A stretch of DNA of 15,421 nt, from positions 1-15,421 of the forward strand of contig CAZJBP010000091.1 in NCBI GenBank assembly GCA_964544115.1, in the 5' to 3' direction. Positions within the stretch are counted from its first letter, which is position 1; each line of letters opens with the position of its first letter. This DNA comes from CAZJBP01 sp964544115. GTDB taxonomy: Bacteria; Verrucomicrobiota; Kiritimatiellia; UBA8416; JADHWI01. A program made the translations under genes and the position numbers. The notes beneath the pieces were generated by a model. It did no database searches, had not been told where the DNA came from, and saw only the letters and a program-made list of their open reading frames with translations. Below are positions 9,240-15,421 of this stretch, one piece after another.

Positions 9240-9429
9240 TCGCCTGTTACGCACCCGCATGGGGTCGCGTCGTCCGTTCATAACCAACGCCGACTTCTAC
9301 GGCGTGGCATGGGGCAAGACAATCGAGATCAAGAACTCGGGGGATGCCTACATCGACGCGGCGCTGCTGGAAAAATACCCCGTCAAGGCCTGCACCATTC
9401 TGTCCTGGAAGGACATCCGCGACGCCTAG
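9200..9429 (+). pseudogene. Frameshifted C-terminal remnant of a PilX-like protein
   Basis: Two adjoining frames together read like the end of a PilX/DUF7305-type beta domain. One frame gives VVKNNLASRDLVIACYAPAW up to a TAA at 9281-9283; the next frame gives ITNADFYGVAWGKTIEIKNS, then AYIDAALLEKYP and SWKDIRDA, to a stop at 9427-9429. The order (VIxxYAP, NADFYG, GKTIEI, YIDAAL) follows the ending pattern of such proteins and resembles residues 384-433 of the left-operon PilX-like protein. The frame switch lies near 9266-9283 in GTCGCGTCGTCC. The segment overlaps the last 40 bases of the 620-residue gene, which is in a third frame. It may be a deletion remnant of another gene, a frameshifted tail of the upstream gene, or an assembly error. 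As an intact gene it would be only 56 residues from ATG 9259, with no ribosome site. Confidence 0.45.
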
Positions 9430-9551
9430 CCTCTCCGGTTTTAGGCTTGCCGCCACAGGGGTACTCCCCTACTATCCCGCCCGCGGCTTTTGACAGGCGA
9501 AGCTCTCTTGCGCCGTCCGTCTGAACCGCCGCGCAACCGAGGAGAAACGCA
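9430..9551. other. Intergenic region before the acyl-CoA dehydrogenase gene
   Basis: This 122-base gap separates the pilus locus from the acyl-CoA dehydrogenase gene. It holds a small hairpin, AGGGG/CCCCT with a TACT loop (9457-9470), which is too short and lacks a T-run to be called a terminator. TTGACA at 9490-9495 has no credible -10 at 16-19 bases. GAGGAGA at 9539-9545 is the ribosome site of the next gene. Confidence 0.5.
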
Positions 9552-10706
9552 ATGGACTACGGCCTGACCGAGACCCAGCAGATGATTCAGGATACGTGCC
9601 GCCAGATCGGCGAACAGAAGATCAAGCCGGTCCGGGAGCACTACGACGAATCGGGAAAATTCCCCTGGGACATGGTCAAGGTGTTTGCCGATGCCGACCT
9701 CTTCGGCATTCAGATCGAGGAGAAGTTCGGCGGCATGGGCGGCGGGTACATGGACACCGTCATTGCGGTCGAGGAGCTGTCGAAATACTGCGCCGGCATT
9801 GCCCTGGCCCTGTTCGGAACCGGCCTCGGCGCCACTCCGATCATGCTGTTCGGCAGCGATGAGCAGAAGCAGAAGTACCTCTCGGCGGTCTGCAAGGGCA
9901 CGGTCTGCGCATTTGGCCTGACCGAGGCCGGCGCCGGCAGCGATGCGGGTGGCATCAAGACCACGGCCACGAAGGACGGCGATTTCTACGTGCTCAACGG
10001 GACCAAGCAGTGGATCACCAATGCCGGCGCGGCCGACATCTACACCGTCATCGCCATCACCGAGAAGTCCAAGGGGCCCCGCGGGGCCAGCGCATTCATC
10101 GTTGAGAAGGGCACGCCCGGCTTCACCTTCGGCAAGAAGGAAAACAAGATGGGCATTCGCGGATCGATGACCCGCGAGCTCGTCTTCCAGGACTGCCGCG
10201 TGCCCAAGGAGAACCTGCTCGCCAAGGAGGGCATGGGGTTCATCGTGGCCATGAAGACCCTGGACTCGTCGCGGCCGGGCGTTGCCGCCCAGGCCCTGGG
10301 CATCGCGGCCGGCGCACTGGAGGAGGCCGTCCAGTATACCCGCCAGCGCCGCCAGTTCGGCAAGCCCATCTCGTCGTTCCAAGGCGTGCAGTTCATGCTG
10401 GCCGACATGGCCATGAAGGTCGAGTCGGCCCGCGCCCTGGTCTACGCGTGCGCGCGGCACATGGACACAGGCACCAAGGAAGTGAGCCGCGAGTCGGCCA
10501 TGGCGAAGTGCTACGCCTCCGATGTGGCCATGAGCGTGACGACCGACGCGGTGCAGCTCCTCGGCGGGTACGGCTATATGAAGGAGTACCCCGTCGAAAA
10601 GATGATGCGCGATGCCAAGATCACGCAGATTTACGAGGGCACCAACCAGATCCAGCGCGAAGTCATCGCCCTGAACCTCATCAAGGAAGCGGCGAAGAAG
10701 AAGTAG
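9552..10706 (+). CDS. Acyl-CoA dehydrogenase (short-chain / butyryl-CoA type)
   Basis: An FAD enzyme that introduces the alpha-beta double bond into acyl-CoA and passes electrons to ETF; cytoplasmic, in fatty acid or branched amino acid oxidation or butyrate metabolism. The 384 residues match the family. Signature 1 is GLTEAGAGSD (122-131) and signature 2 runs from Q335 to D354 (Q-x-x-G-G-x-G-Y...K...D). The catalytic base is Glu362 in IYEGTNQIQR, the position used by short-chain and butyryl-CoA dehydrogenases rather than the isovaleryl or long-chain position. RQFGKPISSFQ (267-277) is the usual FAD-region motif. GAGGAGA lies six bases before the ATG. No etfA/etfB, thiolase or crotonase gene is in the window, so substrate length and direction cannot be fixed. 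It stands alone, convergent with proC. Confidence 0.93.
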   Translation: MDYGLTETQQMIQDTCRQIGEQKIKPVREHYDESGKFPWDMVKVFADADLFGIQIEEKFGGMGGGYMDTVIAVEELSKYCAGIALALFGTGLGATPIMLFGSDEQKQKYLSAVCKGTVCAFGLTEAGAGSDAGGIKTTATKDGDFYVLNGTKQWITNAGAADIYTVIAITEKSKGPRGASAFIVEKGTPGFTFGKKENKMGIRGSMTRELVFQDCRVPKENLLAKEGMGFIVAMKTLDSSRPGVAAQALGIAAGALEEAVQYTRQRRQFGKPISSFQGVQFMLADMAMKVESARALVYACARHMDTGTKEVSRESAMAKCYASDVAMSVTTDAVQLLGGYGYMKEYPVEKMMRDAKITQIYEGTNQIQREVIALNLIKEAAKKK

Positions 10707-10718
10707 TCGGCGGGAGGG

Positions 10719-10750
10719 CAGCGCGGGGCGGCTTGCCTTACCCCGCGCTG
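10719..10750. terminator. 10-bp perfect hairpin between convergent genes
   Basis: CAGCGCGGGG (10719-10728) pairs perfectly with CCCCGCGCTG (10741-10750) across a 12-base loop. It starts 12 bases after the acyl-CoA dehydrogenase stop codon, and its right arm covers the last three codons of proC. The position suggests a shared bidirectional terminator or transcript-end stabiliser. No T-run follows on either side, so the mechanism is unclear. Confidence 0.55.
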
Positions 10751-11538
10751 AGTTCGTGGCTGCGGTGTGCCGCTGCGCCCAGCGTGCGGGCCAGCACGGC
10801 TCTCAGGTCGGACGCTTCCAGCACCTCAAGCCCGGCGGCCGTCGTCCCCTTGGGCGAGGCCACCGCGGCAATGAAGGCCTGCGGCTCGTCACCAATCTCC
10901 ACCAGGTACCTCGATGTACCCAGCATGGTCTGCTCGGCCAGCAGGCGTGCATCGGTCCGGTCAAGCCCCAGCCCGACGGCACCCGCAATCATGGCTTCCA
11001 GCACGTAGGCGAAGAAGGCCGGACCCGAGCCGCTGAGCGCCGTGACCGCGTCCAACGCGCTTTCGGGCAGCTCAAGGACTTTTCCGAAGCTGGCCAGCAG
11101 GCTGCGTGCACGCGCGCGGTCGCGGCTTGTCGCCTGCGCCCCGGAGCAGAACACGCTCATCCCCTCCCCCACCACACTGGGCAGGTTGGGCATCACGCGA
11201 ATCACCCGGGCGGCCGGAAGCAGGCCCTCAAGAAACGCCAGCGTCTTGCCCGCGGCAATAGACAACACCAGGTGCTTGGACGTGAAGTGCGGCGCCAGCG
11301 GCTCCAGCGCGGCCTGGAGGTCCTGGGGCTTCACGGCCAGGACCACGACCTCCGCCGCACCCACCACCGCGTCGGCCTTGGAGTAGACGCCGACGCCGAG
11401 ACGGCGGCGGATCGTCTCGCGGCGCTCGGCGTTGATGTCGCAGGCAAGGACTTCGTTCGGCGCGGCGGTCTTGCTCTTGACCAGCGCCGCCATAATCGCC
11501 TCAGCCATCTTTCCTGCCCCAATGAACCCGATCTTCAT
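10738..11538 (-). CDS. proC: Pyrroline-5-carboxylate reductase
   Basis: Reduces 1-pyrroline-5-carboxylate to L-proline with NAD(P)H, the last step of proline synthesis; cytoplasmic. From the ATG chosen here it has 266 residues, normal for ProC. It opens with the Rossmann loop IGFIGAGKMAEAI, has VKPQ near residue 70, MPNLPSVVGEGM, and the helical dimer domain with SGSGPAFFAYVLEAM and the family signature AVASPKGTTAAGLEVLE. In that signature Lys stands where many family members have Gly. The open frame extends eight codons upstream to a GTG, but MKIGF at 11538 has GAGGAGAGG at 11545-11553 and fits the family start. The ribosome site overlaps the stop of the upstream HAD gene, so the two are probably coupled. 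Confidence 0.93.
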   Translation of the reverse strand: MKIGFIGAGKMAEAIMAALVKSKTAAPNEVLACDINAERRETIRRRLGVGVYSKADAVVGAAEVVVLAVKPQDLQAALEPLAPHFTSKHLVLSIAAGKTLAFLEGLLPAARVIRVMPNLPSVVGEGMSVFCSGAQATSRDRARARSLLASFGKVLELPESALDAVTALSGSGPAFFAYVLEAMIAGAVGLGLDRTDARLLAEQTMLGTSRYLVEIGDEPQAFIAAVASPKGTTAAGLEVLEASDLRAVLARTLGAAAHRSHELSAG

Positions 11539-11551
11539 GTTTCGCCTCTCC

Positions 11552-12613
11552 TCACCCGACACCGCCCCACTCGGCAGGAAGCCGCTCCAAAAGCCAGATC
11601 ATGACAGACTCGACCCTCGACAACACCGCGCGGTAGGGCACCATCGCCAGGCGGCCGACCGGCCCGGGAATCAGGCCAAAACTGGAGAACACGACCAGTA
11701 GCGTACCGATCACAACAGCGGCGAGCGCACGGTCCCTGCGTCTCCTGGATTTCGCTGAGTGTGCCTTCCTCTGCGATCGCGGATTGTCCCCGTCCTCCGG
11801 GTTCTCCCACCAGAAGGGCAGCTCGCTGTTCACCTTGCCGCCGGTCACTGCGTCGATGATCTCGATGACCCCGCTCAGGGATTGCTCTGTGGCGATATGC
11901 CCGCCGGCATCGTGAACGGCCAGCAGCACCTCCGGCTCGGAATTGGCCGGGCAGCCGGTAAAGCGCGCCACCTCGCTATCCAGCAGGCTGATGTCGTTGT
12001 GCCCGTTGCCGATGGTCAGGATGTGCTCGCGGCACACCTTCAGGCGACGCGCCAGTTCCTGCAGCGCCATGCCCTTTGTGAAAGGCACCGACCGCACGTC
12101 GACCTCCCGGCGATACCGGAACACCCGGAAATGCCGGTAGGGCTTCGAGACCCGCTCCAGCTCGGAGGCGGCGAACGCGGCGGCCTCGTCCGATCGGAAT
12201 CGCAGCCACAGCCGGTCTCGCTTCCTGCGCACGGTGCGCACGCCCTGCGTCGTGCGGGTGATCATCGCGTGCCATTCCTGGATCGCGCGCCGTGAACTCG
12301 CGCGGTCCAGCCACAGCAGCAGCAGCACGCGCAGGTTCCACAACACATGGGGCTGGTAGCCGAACCGGGTCCGCGTGTAAATGAACGCGTGACGCACGAT
12401 GACCACTTCGGGCGTCAGCCCCATCGCCTTCATCGGCGAAAAGAGGTTGCGAAAGCTCCGGTACGTGCGACCCGTGCAGACCACCCAGCGGGCGCCGCAC
12501 TCACGCCTCAACATCTGAACCCGCTCGCGAAACGTCATGTACAGCGGAAATTCGTCCACGCTGCCGACGAGCGTGCCGTCGAGATCCGTGACCATGAGTC
12601 GTATGTCTTCCAT
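11552..12613 (-). CDS. HAD-superfamily phosphatase with C-terminal membrane anchor
   Basis: A 353-residue protein. Residues 1-260 are a Cof/sucrose-phosphatase-type HAD hydrolase. Motif I is DLDGT (10-14: Asp10 nucleophile, Asp12 acid), motif II has Thr47 in CTGRTYRS, motif III has Lys180 in FTKGMALQEL, and motif IV is GNGHND (202-207). A cap of about 100 residues lies between motifs II and III. The tail is unusual: a charged, probably disordered stretch (270-295) with a basic cluster (KSRRRRDR), then one hydrophobic segment (about 296-316) and an amphipathic end. This suggests a cytoplasmic phosphatase tethered to the inner membrane. Substrate unknown; sugar phosphates are typical for the class. 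The ribosome site is weak, and ATG 12595 (MVTDLDGT) is an alternative start. It lies 23 bases after the 166-aa gene and just before proC. Confidence 0.85.
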   Translation of the reverse strand: MEDIRLMVTDLDGTLVGSVDEFPLYMTFRERVQMLRRECGARWVVCTGRTYRSFRNLFSPMKAMGLTPEVVIVRHAFIYTRTRFGYQPHVLWNLRVLLLLWLDRASSRRAIQEWHAMITRTTQGVRTVRRKRDRLWLRFRSDEAAAFAASELERVSKPYRHFRVFRYRREVDVRSVPFTKGMALQELARRLKVCREHILTIGNGHNDISLLDSEVARFTGCPANSEPEVLLAVHDAGGHIATEQSLSGVIEIIDAVTGGKVNSELPFWWENPEDGDNPRSQRKAHSAKSRRRRDRALAAVVIGTLLVVFSSFGLIPGPVGRLAMVPYRAVLSRVESVMIWLLERLPAEWGGVG

Positions 12614-12636
12614 GTGCGAACGCCCGGGAGGGCCGG

Positions 12637-13137
12637 TCAGTACCCCTGCCGTCCAAGCACCTTCTGGAGTTCGCCTTGGAACGCCATGACGTCGTCGCGG
12701 TTCGGCGTATAGCCGGGCGTCGCGCTCAGCGCCAGCCGCCCGTAGTGATCCAGCGACCAGCTGCCGCTGACCCCGTCGCTGAACGTCACGGTGCCGCTGA
12801 CCACGGACCCCGCCTTCATGATGCGGTCGACCTCCACCTTTACACGGCTCGCCCCGCCGGCCGGCGGCAACTCCTCCGTCAGGTCCGTCGCATCGAGCTC
12901 ATCCTCCTCGCCACCGGGGGGAAGCGCCTCGGGCTTCTCCTTGAGGGGCGGGGGCGCCGGTGCGGGAGCCGGCTTGTTGCGGACCTCCACGCCCAGGTCG
13001 ATGACCAGAACCCTTACGTCCATGTAGGTCATGGACACGCCCAGGTCGGACGTGAGCCGTTTCTGCACCTCAGAAAGTGTGGCTCCCGCCCGAACCCACT
13101 GCCTTACCGTGTCTTTCTGCTGTTCCGTGAGTTCCAT
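12637..13137 (-). CDS. Conserved-looking protein of unknown function (166 aa)
   Basis: I cannot name this protein. It has three visible parts. Residues 1-52 (LTEQQKDTVRQWVRAGATLS.VQKRL...MTYMDVRVLVIDLGV) look like a small helical, HTH-like domain. Residues 53-96 are a low-complexity Pro/Ala then acidic linker. Residues 97-166 are a beta-strand domain (VKVEVDRI, SGTVTFSDGVSGSWSLD, YGRLAL) ending in a helix (DVMAFQGELQKVL). No signal peptide or membrane segment is seen, so it is probably cytoplasmic. It lies between the MEMO-family gene (27 bases upstream) and the HAD gene (23 bases downstream), in the same operon. A weak GAGAG sits six bases before the ATG. The two-domain build resembles a regulator or adaptor, but no function is claimed. 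Confidence 0.75.
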   Translation of the reverse strand: MELTEQQKDTVRQWVRAGATLSEVQKRLTSDLGVSMTYMDVRVLVIDLGVEVRNKPAPAPAPPPLKEKPEALPPGGEEDELDATDLTEELPPAGGASRVKVEVDRIMKAGSVVSGTVTFSDGVSGSWSLDHYGRLALSATPGYTPNRDDVMAFQGELQKVLGRQGY

Positions 13138-13164
13138 ACGTTGCTCTCTGCTCCAGGCCGTGCG

Positions 13165-14034
13165 TTATGGCCTCGCCGCCCGCGGCGGCACGGCGAAAGC
13201 CACTGCCCCATACCCTACCACCCATTGGCCGCGGCTGTCAGGAAAATCGTCTCCGCTGTTGCGGTACCGCAGAACCGTTCCGCGCGTCGCCCCAAGGTCC
13301 GCGGCAAGGGTCATGCCCGTCAGCACGGGGCCGATGCCGCAGCACACCTGGTTGCCGAAAGACCACGACCGCTCCAGGGCATCGACCCGCAACCCCGCGA
13401 TCAGGTCCAGCGTCTTCCGGTCCGTGACCGCCACCCGATCCCAGTCGGGGTCGTGCAGCAGGTCGGTGCTGGCCACCACGGCGATCGGCCGCCGCCCGTC
13501 GAGTTCCCGCAGCGCCCTCGCCAGCGACCGTACCGTTTCCGCCTCATGATCTCCGACCAGCCCGATTACCAGGCGCACACCGGGCAGCGCGACCTGGGCA
13601 AACGGCACCTGGTTTTCCGCGGAGTGTTCGCCGTCGTGCGGCCGGTAGTCCGGGAACACGCAGGGCGCGGCCTTGATCAGGATCTCCGCGGCTTCGGTGT
13701 CCAGCGGCGATTCTCCGATCGGCGTGCGGATGGCATCCCCGTCCATCAGGGCAACGCCGGGAAATCCGCCCCGATGCGCGAAGCCAAGGATGACCAGCGT
13801 CTCGGGCTGCGAGTGGTCGCGCAGCGCGCGGAAGGCGTAGCCGGCAACGGCCCCGGAATACATGTAGCCCGCGTGGGGGGCGGCCACGACCGCCACGCGG
13901 TCCGCGGCGGGCAGCGCCATCGCCGCGTCCTCGATAAACCCCGACACCATCCCGCCCAACTCGGCGGCCCCTGCCGGAAACCACCTGCCGCCACCCCTGG
14001 CCACCCGGACGACCCGCTGCCGCGTCGCTTTCAC
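13165..14034 (-). CDS. MEMO-family protein (AmmeMemoRadiSam system protein B-like)
   Basis: A 289-residue MEMO-family protein related to extradiol dioxygenases. Metal-site residues can be matched to human MEMO1: His54 in APHAGYMYSG, His87 in LGFAHRGG, Asp191 and His194 in STDLLHD, and Cys231/232 in NQVCCGIGP. GEHSAENQVPF (135-145) is the other family hallmark. The start chosen is GTG 14034, with AAAGG at 14041-14045 five bases upstream; it puts RWFPAGAAEL at the usual N-terminal position of the family. The open frame reaches ATGs at 14073 and 14163, but a predicted -10 box overlaps the first. The AMMECR1-like and radical SAM partners of the three-part system are not in the window. It heads a probable four-gene operon ending in proC. 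The reaction is not known from sequence. Confidence 0.88.
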   Translation of the reverse strand: MKATRQRVVRVARGGGRWFPAGAAELGGMVSGFIEDAAMALPAADRVAVVAAPHAGYMYSGAVAGYAFRALRDHSQPETLVILGFAHRGGFPGVALMDGDAIRTPIGESPLDTEAAEILIKAAPCVFPDYRPHDGEHSAENQVPFAQVALPGVRLVIGLVGDHEAETVRSLARALRELDGRRPIAVVASTDLLHDPDWDRVAVTDRKTLDLIAGLRVDALERSWSFGNQVCCGIGPVLTGMTLAADLGATRGTVLRYRNSGDDFPDSRGQWVVGYGAVAFAVPPRAARP

Positions 14035-14068
14035 TGATGCCTTTCGTTCTGCGCGCCTGCGCACGGTC

Positions 14069-14096
14069 AGCATACCACAACTCGCCGTCGCTGCAA
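14069..14096 (-). promoter_or_regulatory. Extended -10 promoter of the MEMO-HAD-proC operon
   Basis: On the minus strand TTGCAG (14096-14091) is followed after 16 bases by TATGCT (14074-14069), preceded by TGG, which makes an extended -10 (TGnTATnnT). The predicted start is near 14062, about 28 bases before GTG 14034. This supports that start over the ATG at 14073, which lies inside the -10. Confidence 0.45.
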
Positions 14097-14133
14097 TGTG
14101 ACGTTCTTCACTTTTCCACTCCCGCCCTTTTGC

Positions 14134-14163
14134 TTGCCTCGACGGCGGGCATGACCCTAGCAT
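14134..14163 (+). promoter_or_regulatory. Possible panD promoter
   Basis: TTGCCT (14134-14139, four of six) and TAGCAT (14158-14163, four of six) are spaced by 18 bases in the 155-base divergent gap. The predicted start is near 14170, some 20 bases before the panD ATG. It is a weak match. Confidence 0.33.
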
Positions 14164-14189
14164 GGGGCGAAACGGGAGACCGGAACGAC

Positions 14190-14546
14190 ATGCAGCGATC
14201 CCTGCTCAGATCCAAGCTTCACAAGGCAAGTGTAACGGGCGCAGAACTGGATTACGTCGGAAGCCTGACCATCGACCGCGCCCTCATGGACGCCGTGGAT
14301 ATCGTGCCTTTCGAGAAGATTCTGGTCGCCAACCTGGAGAACGGCGAGCGTTTCGAAACCTACGCCATACCGGCCGACCCGGGGTCCGGACAAATCATCC
14401 TCAACGGCGCCACGGCCCACAAAGGTAGCGTCGGCGACCGGCTGATTATCTTCACCTTCGCATTGCTTGACGAGGACGAGATCCGCACGCACAAGCCCAA
14501 GGTGCTGATCCTGGATGCGCAGAACCGGCCGGCGGAAATGGTCTGA
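14190..14546 (+). CDS. panD: Aspartate 1-decarboxylase
   Basis: A pyruvoyl enzyme that decarboxylates L-aspartate to beta-alanine for pantothenate and CoA synthesis; a cytoplasmic tetramer. The 118 residues are close to the E. coli length. The proenzyme self-cleaves between Gly24 and Ser25 (YVGS, 22-25), with Ser25 becoming the pyruvoyl group. Lys9, Arg54, Thr57 and Tyr58 (the last three in ERFETYAI) and the NGATAHKGSVGD loop (about 72-83) are conserved. The open frame extends 51 codons upstream, but MQRSLLRSKLH matches the known N-terminus, and GGGAG (14174-14178) plus GGAAC upstream support ATG 14190. It is divergent from the MEMO operon and convergent with clpX. No other pantothenate gene is near. 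Confidence 0.96.
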   Translation: MQRSLLRSKLHKASVTGAELDYVGSLTIDRALMDAVDIVPFEKILVANLENGERFETYAIPADPGSGQIILNGATAHKGSVGDRLIIFTFALLDEDEIRTHKPKVLILDAQNRPAEMV

Positions 14547-14568
14547 AGAACGATCAGGCGATCTTCAG
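14543..14568. terminator. Hairpin spanning the panD and clpX stop codons
   Basis: CTGAAGA (14543-14549) pairs with TCTTCAG (14562-14568) across 12 bases. The stem covers the panD stop (14544-14546), and the loop holds the clpX stop (14554-14556). The two convergent genes are only seven bases apart, so a shared bidirectional terminator is plausible. There is no T-run and the stem is modest. Confidence 0.35.
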
Positions 14569-15421
14569 GTCCCGCTTCACATCGCGAAGGCTGGCGCTGG
14601 ACTCCGCGACCATCGACTTGGTGATCCTTAACGCGCCCTGGCCGCCGTGCGACGGGGCTTCGAACATGACGTTGAGCATCAGCCGCTCGAAGATCGCCCT
14701 CAGACCGCGCGCGCCCGCGCCGCGCTTCAGGGCCACCCGCGCCAGCTCGCGCAGCGCCGTGTCGGTAAAGGCCAGGTCGATCCCCTCCATGGCCAGCAGC
14801 TTCTGGTACTGGCGGACCAGGGAGTTCTTCGGGTCCGTCAACACGTGCACCAGATCGGCCTCGGAGAGCGGCAACAGGGTGGCGGTGATCGGCAGACGCC
14901 CCACAAACTCGGGGATCATGCCGTAGCGGATCAGGTCCTCCGGCTGCACGTCGTGTCCGCTCGCCGGCCCCGCGGCCGCCTTCGCCTTTGCCTCCCCCTG
15001 GGCGCCGAAACCCATCGCGCTGGCGCTCAGCCGGCGCTTCATGATCGCATCCAGGCCCACGAAAGCGCCGCCGCAGATGAACAGGATGTGCTCCGTGTTG
15101 ATCTGGATGTACTCCTGCTGCGGATGCTTGCGGCCGCCCTGAGGCGGCACCCGGGCCACGGTCCCTTCCAGGATCTTCAGCAGGGCCTGCTGAACGCCCT
15201 CACCCGACACATCGCGCGTGATCGAGACGTTCTCGGTCTTGCGGCCGATCTTGTCGATCTCGTCCACGTAGACGATGCCCATCTCCGCGCGGGCCACATC
15301 GCCCTCGGCCGCCTGGATGAGGTGCAGGAGGATGTTCTCGACGTCCTCGCCCACATAGCCGGCCTCGGTCAGGGTCGTCGCGTCGGCGATGGTGAACGGC
15401 ACATCCAGCACCCGCGCCAGC
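14554..15421 (-). CDS. clpX: ATP-dependent Clp protease ATP-binding subunit ClpX (N-terminus beyond the window)
   Basis: A AAA+ unfoldase that recognises substrates and feeds them into ClpP; cytoplasmic. The window holds the C-terminal 288 residues. The gene enters in frame at the window edge (LARVLDVPFTIADAT), so the zinc-binding domain and Walker A lie outside; the in-frame GTG at 15411 is internal, not a start. Visible hallmarks are the pore loop GYVGED, Walker B IVYVDEIDKIG, the RKH loop (GGRKHPQQEY), the Arg-finger region IPEFVGRLP, and sensor 2 in GAGARGLRAIFE. A Gly/Ala/Lys-rich segment (GFGAQGEAKAKAAAG) sits at the usual variable insert after the MGFGA motif. It converges with panD, with seven bases between stops. 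Confidence 0.96.
   Translation of the reverse strand, partial: LARVLDVPFTIADATTLTEAGYVGEDVENILLHLIQAAEGDVARAEMGIVYVDEIDKIGRKTENVSITRDVSGEGVQQALLKILEGTVARVPPQGGRKHPQQEYIQINTEHILFICGGAFVGLDAIMKRRLSASAMGFGAQGEAKAKAAAGPASGHDVQPEDLIRYGMIPEFVGRLPITATLLPLSEADLVHVLTDPKNSLVRQYQKLLAMEGIDLAFTDTALRELARVALKRGAGARGLRAIFERLMLNVMFEAPSHGGQGALRITKSMVAESSASLRDVKRDLKIA

Noticed and set aside
9490..9495. TTGACA as -35 of an acyl-CoA dehydrogenase promoter
   Set aside because: No TATAAT-like hexamer occurs 16-19 bases downstream; the sequence there is GC-rich (GCCGTCCGT).
9441..10460. A 339-codon minus-strand open frame opposite the acyl-CoA dehydrogenase gene
   Set aside because: The plus strand carries clear acyl-CoA dehydrogenase signatures throughout; the antisense frame is rich in His, Arg, Gly and Leu without domain motifs.
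12676..14037. A 453-codon plus-strand open frame opposite the unknown gene and the MEMO gene
   Set aside because: It runs antisense across two well supported genes, has Arg/His/Pro-rich composition typical of GC-rich shadow frames, and shows no recognisable motif.
14037..14189. A 51-residue N-terminal extension of panD
   Set aside because: PanD proteins begin close to the M-x-R-x-L-x-x-KLH motif, the self-cleavage Gly-Ser pair falls at 24-25 only from ATG 14190, and the extension covers the divergent promoters.

Overview
The window is GC-rich bacterial chromosomal DNA with densely packed genes and frequent GTG/TTG starts. I see no tRNA, rRNA, CRISPR array or insertion sequence. The gene set is a PilB/PilC-type pilus or type II secretion-like system whose minor pilins include AFTLVE-type and PilX/DUF4900-like proteins, plus proC, panD, clpX and a MEMO-family protein. 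This suits a Gram-negative bacterium, possibly of the PVC group (Kiritimatiellota, Lentisphaerota, Verrucomicrobiota). That placement is inference and is not firm.

Region 1 (1-9429) is a type IV pilus or type II secretion-like locus. Two operons diverge from a 144-bp promoter region (3242-3385). The left operon (minus strand) encodes three minor pilin-like proteins: PilW/GspJ-like with calcium-loop motifs, PilV-like with an added C-terminal beta domain, and PilX-like. The right operon (plus strand) encodes the assembly ATPase PilB, the platform protein PilC, then a second trio (PilV-like, PilW-like, PilX/DUF4900-like) with overlapping reading frames. The motor genes are thus flanked by two similar minor-pilin trios. 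No major pilin, prepilin peptidase, PilM/N/O or secretin gene is present, so these must be elsewhere. A nine-G tract in the leader codons of the second PilV-like gene could make that operon phase variable. After the last pilin gene, a short frameshifted remnant resembles the C-terminus of another PilX-like protein.

Region 2 (9430-10706) is one acyl-CoA dehydrogenase gene with an excellent ribosome binding site and no ETF partner nearby.

Region 3 (10738-14034, minus) is a probable four-gene operon reading MEMO-family protein, a 166-aa protein of unknown function, a membrane-anchored HAD phosphatase, then proC. It converges on the acyl-CoA dehydrogenase gene across a 10-bp GC hairpin and diverges from panD.

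Region 4 (14190-15421) holds panD (plus) and the 3' two thirds of clpX (minus, cut by the window end), converging with seven bases between their stop codons.
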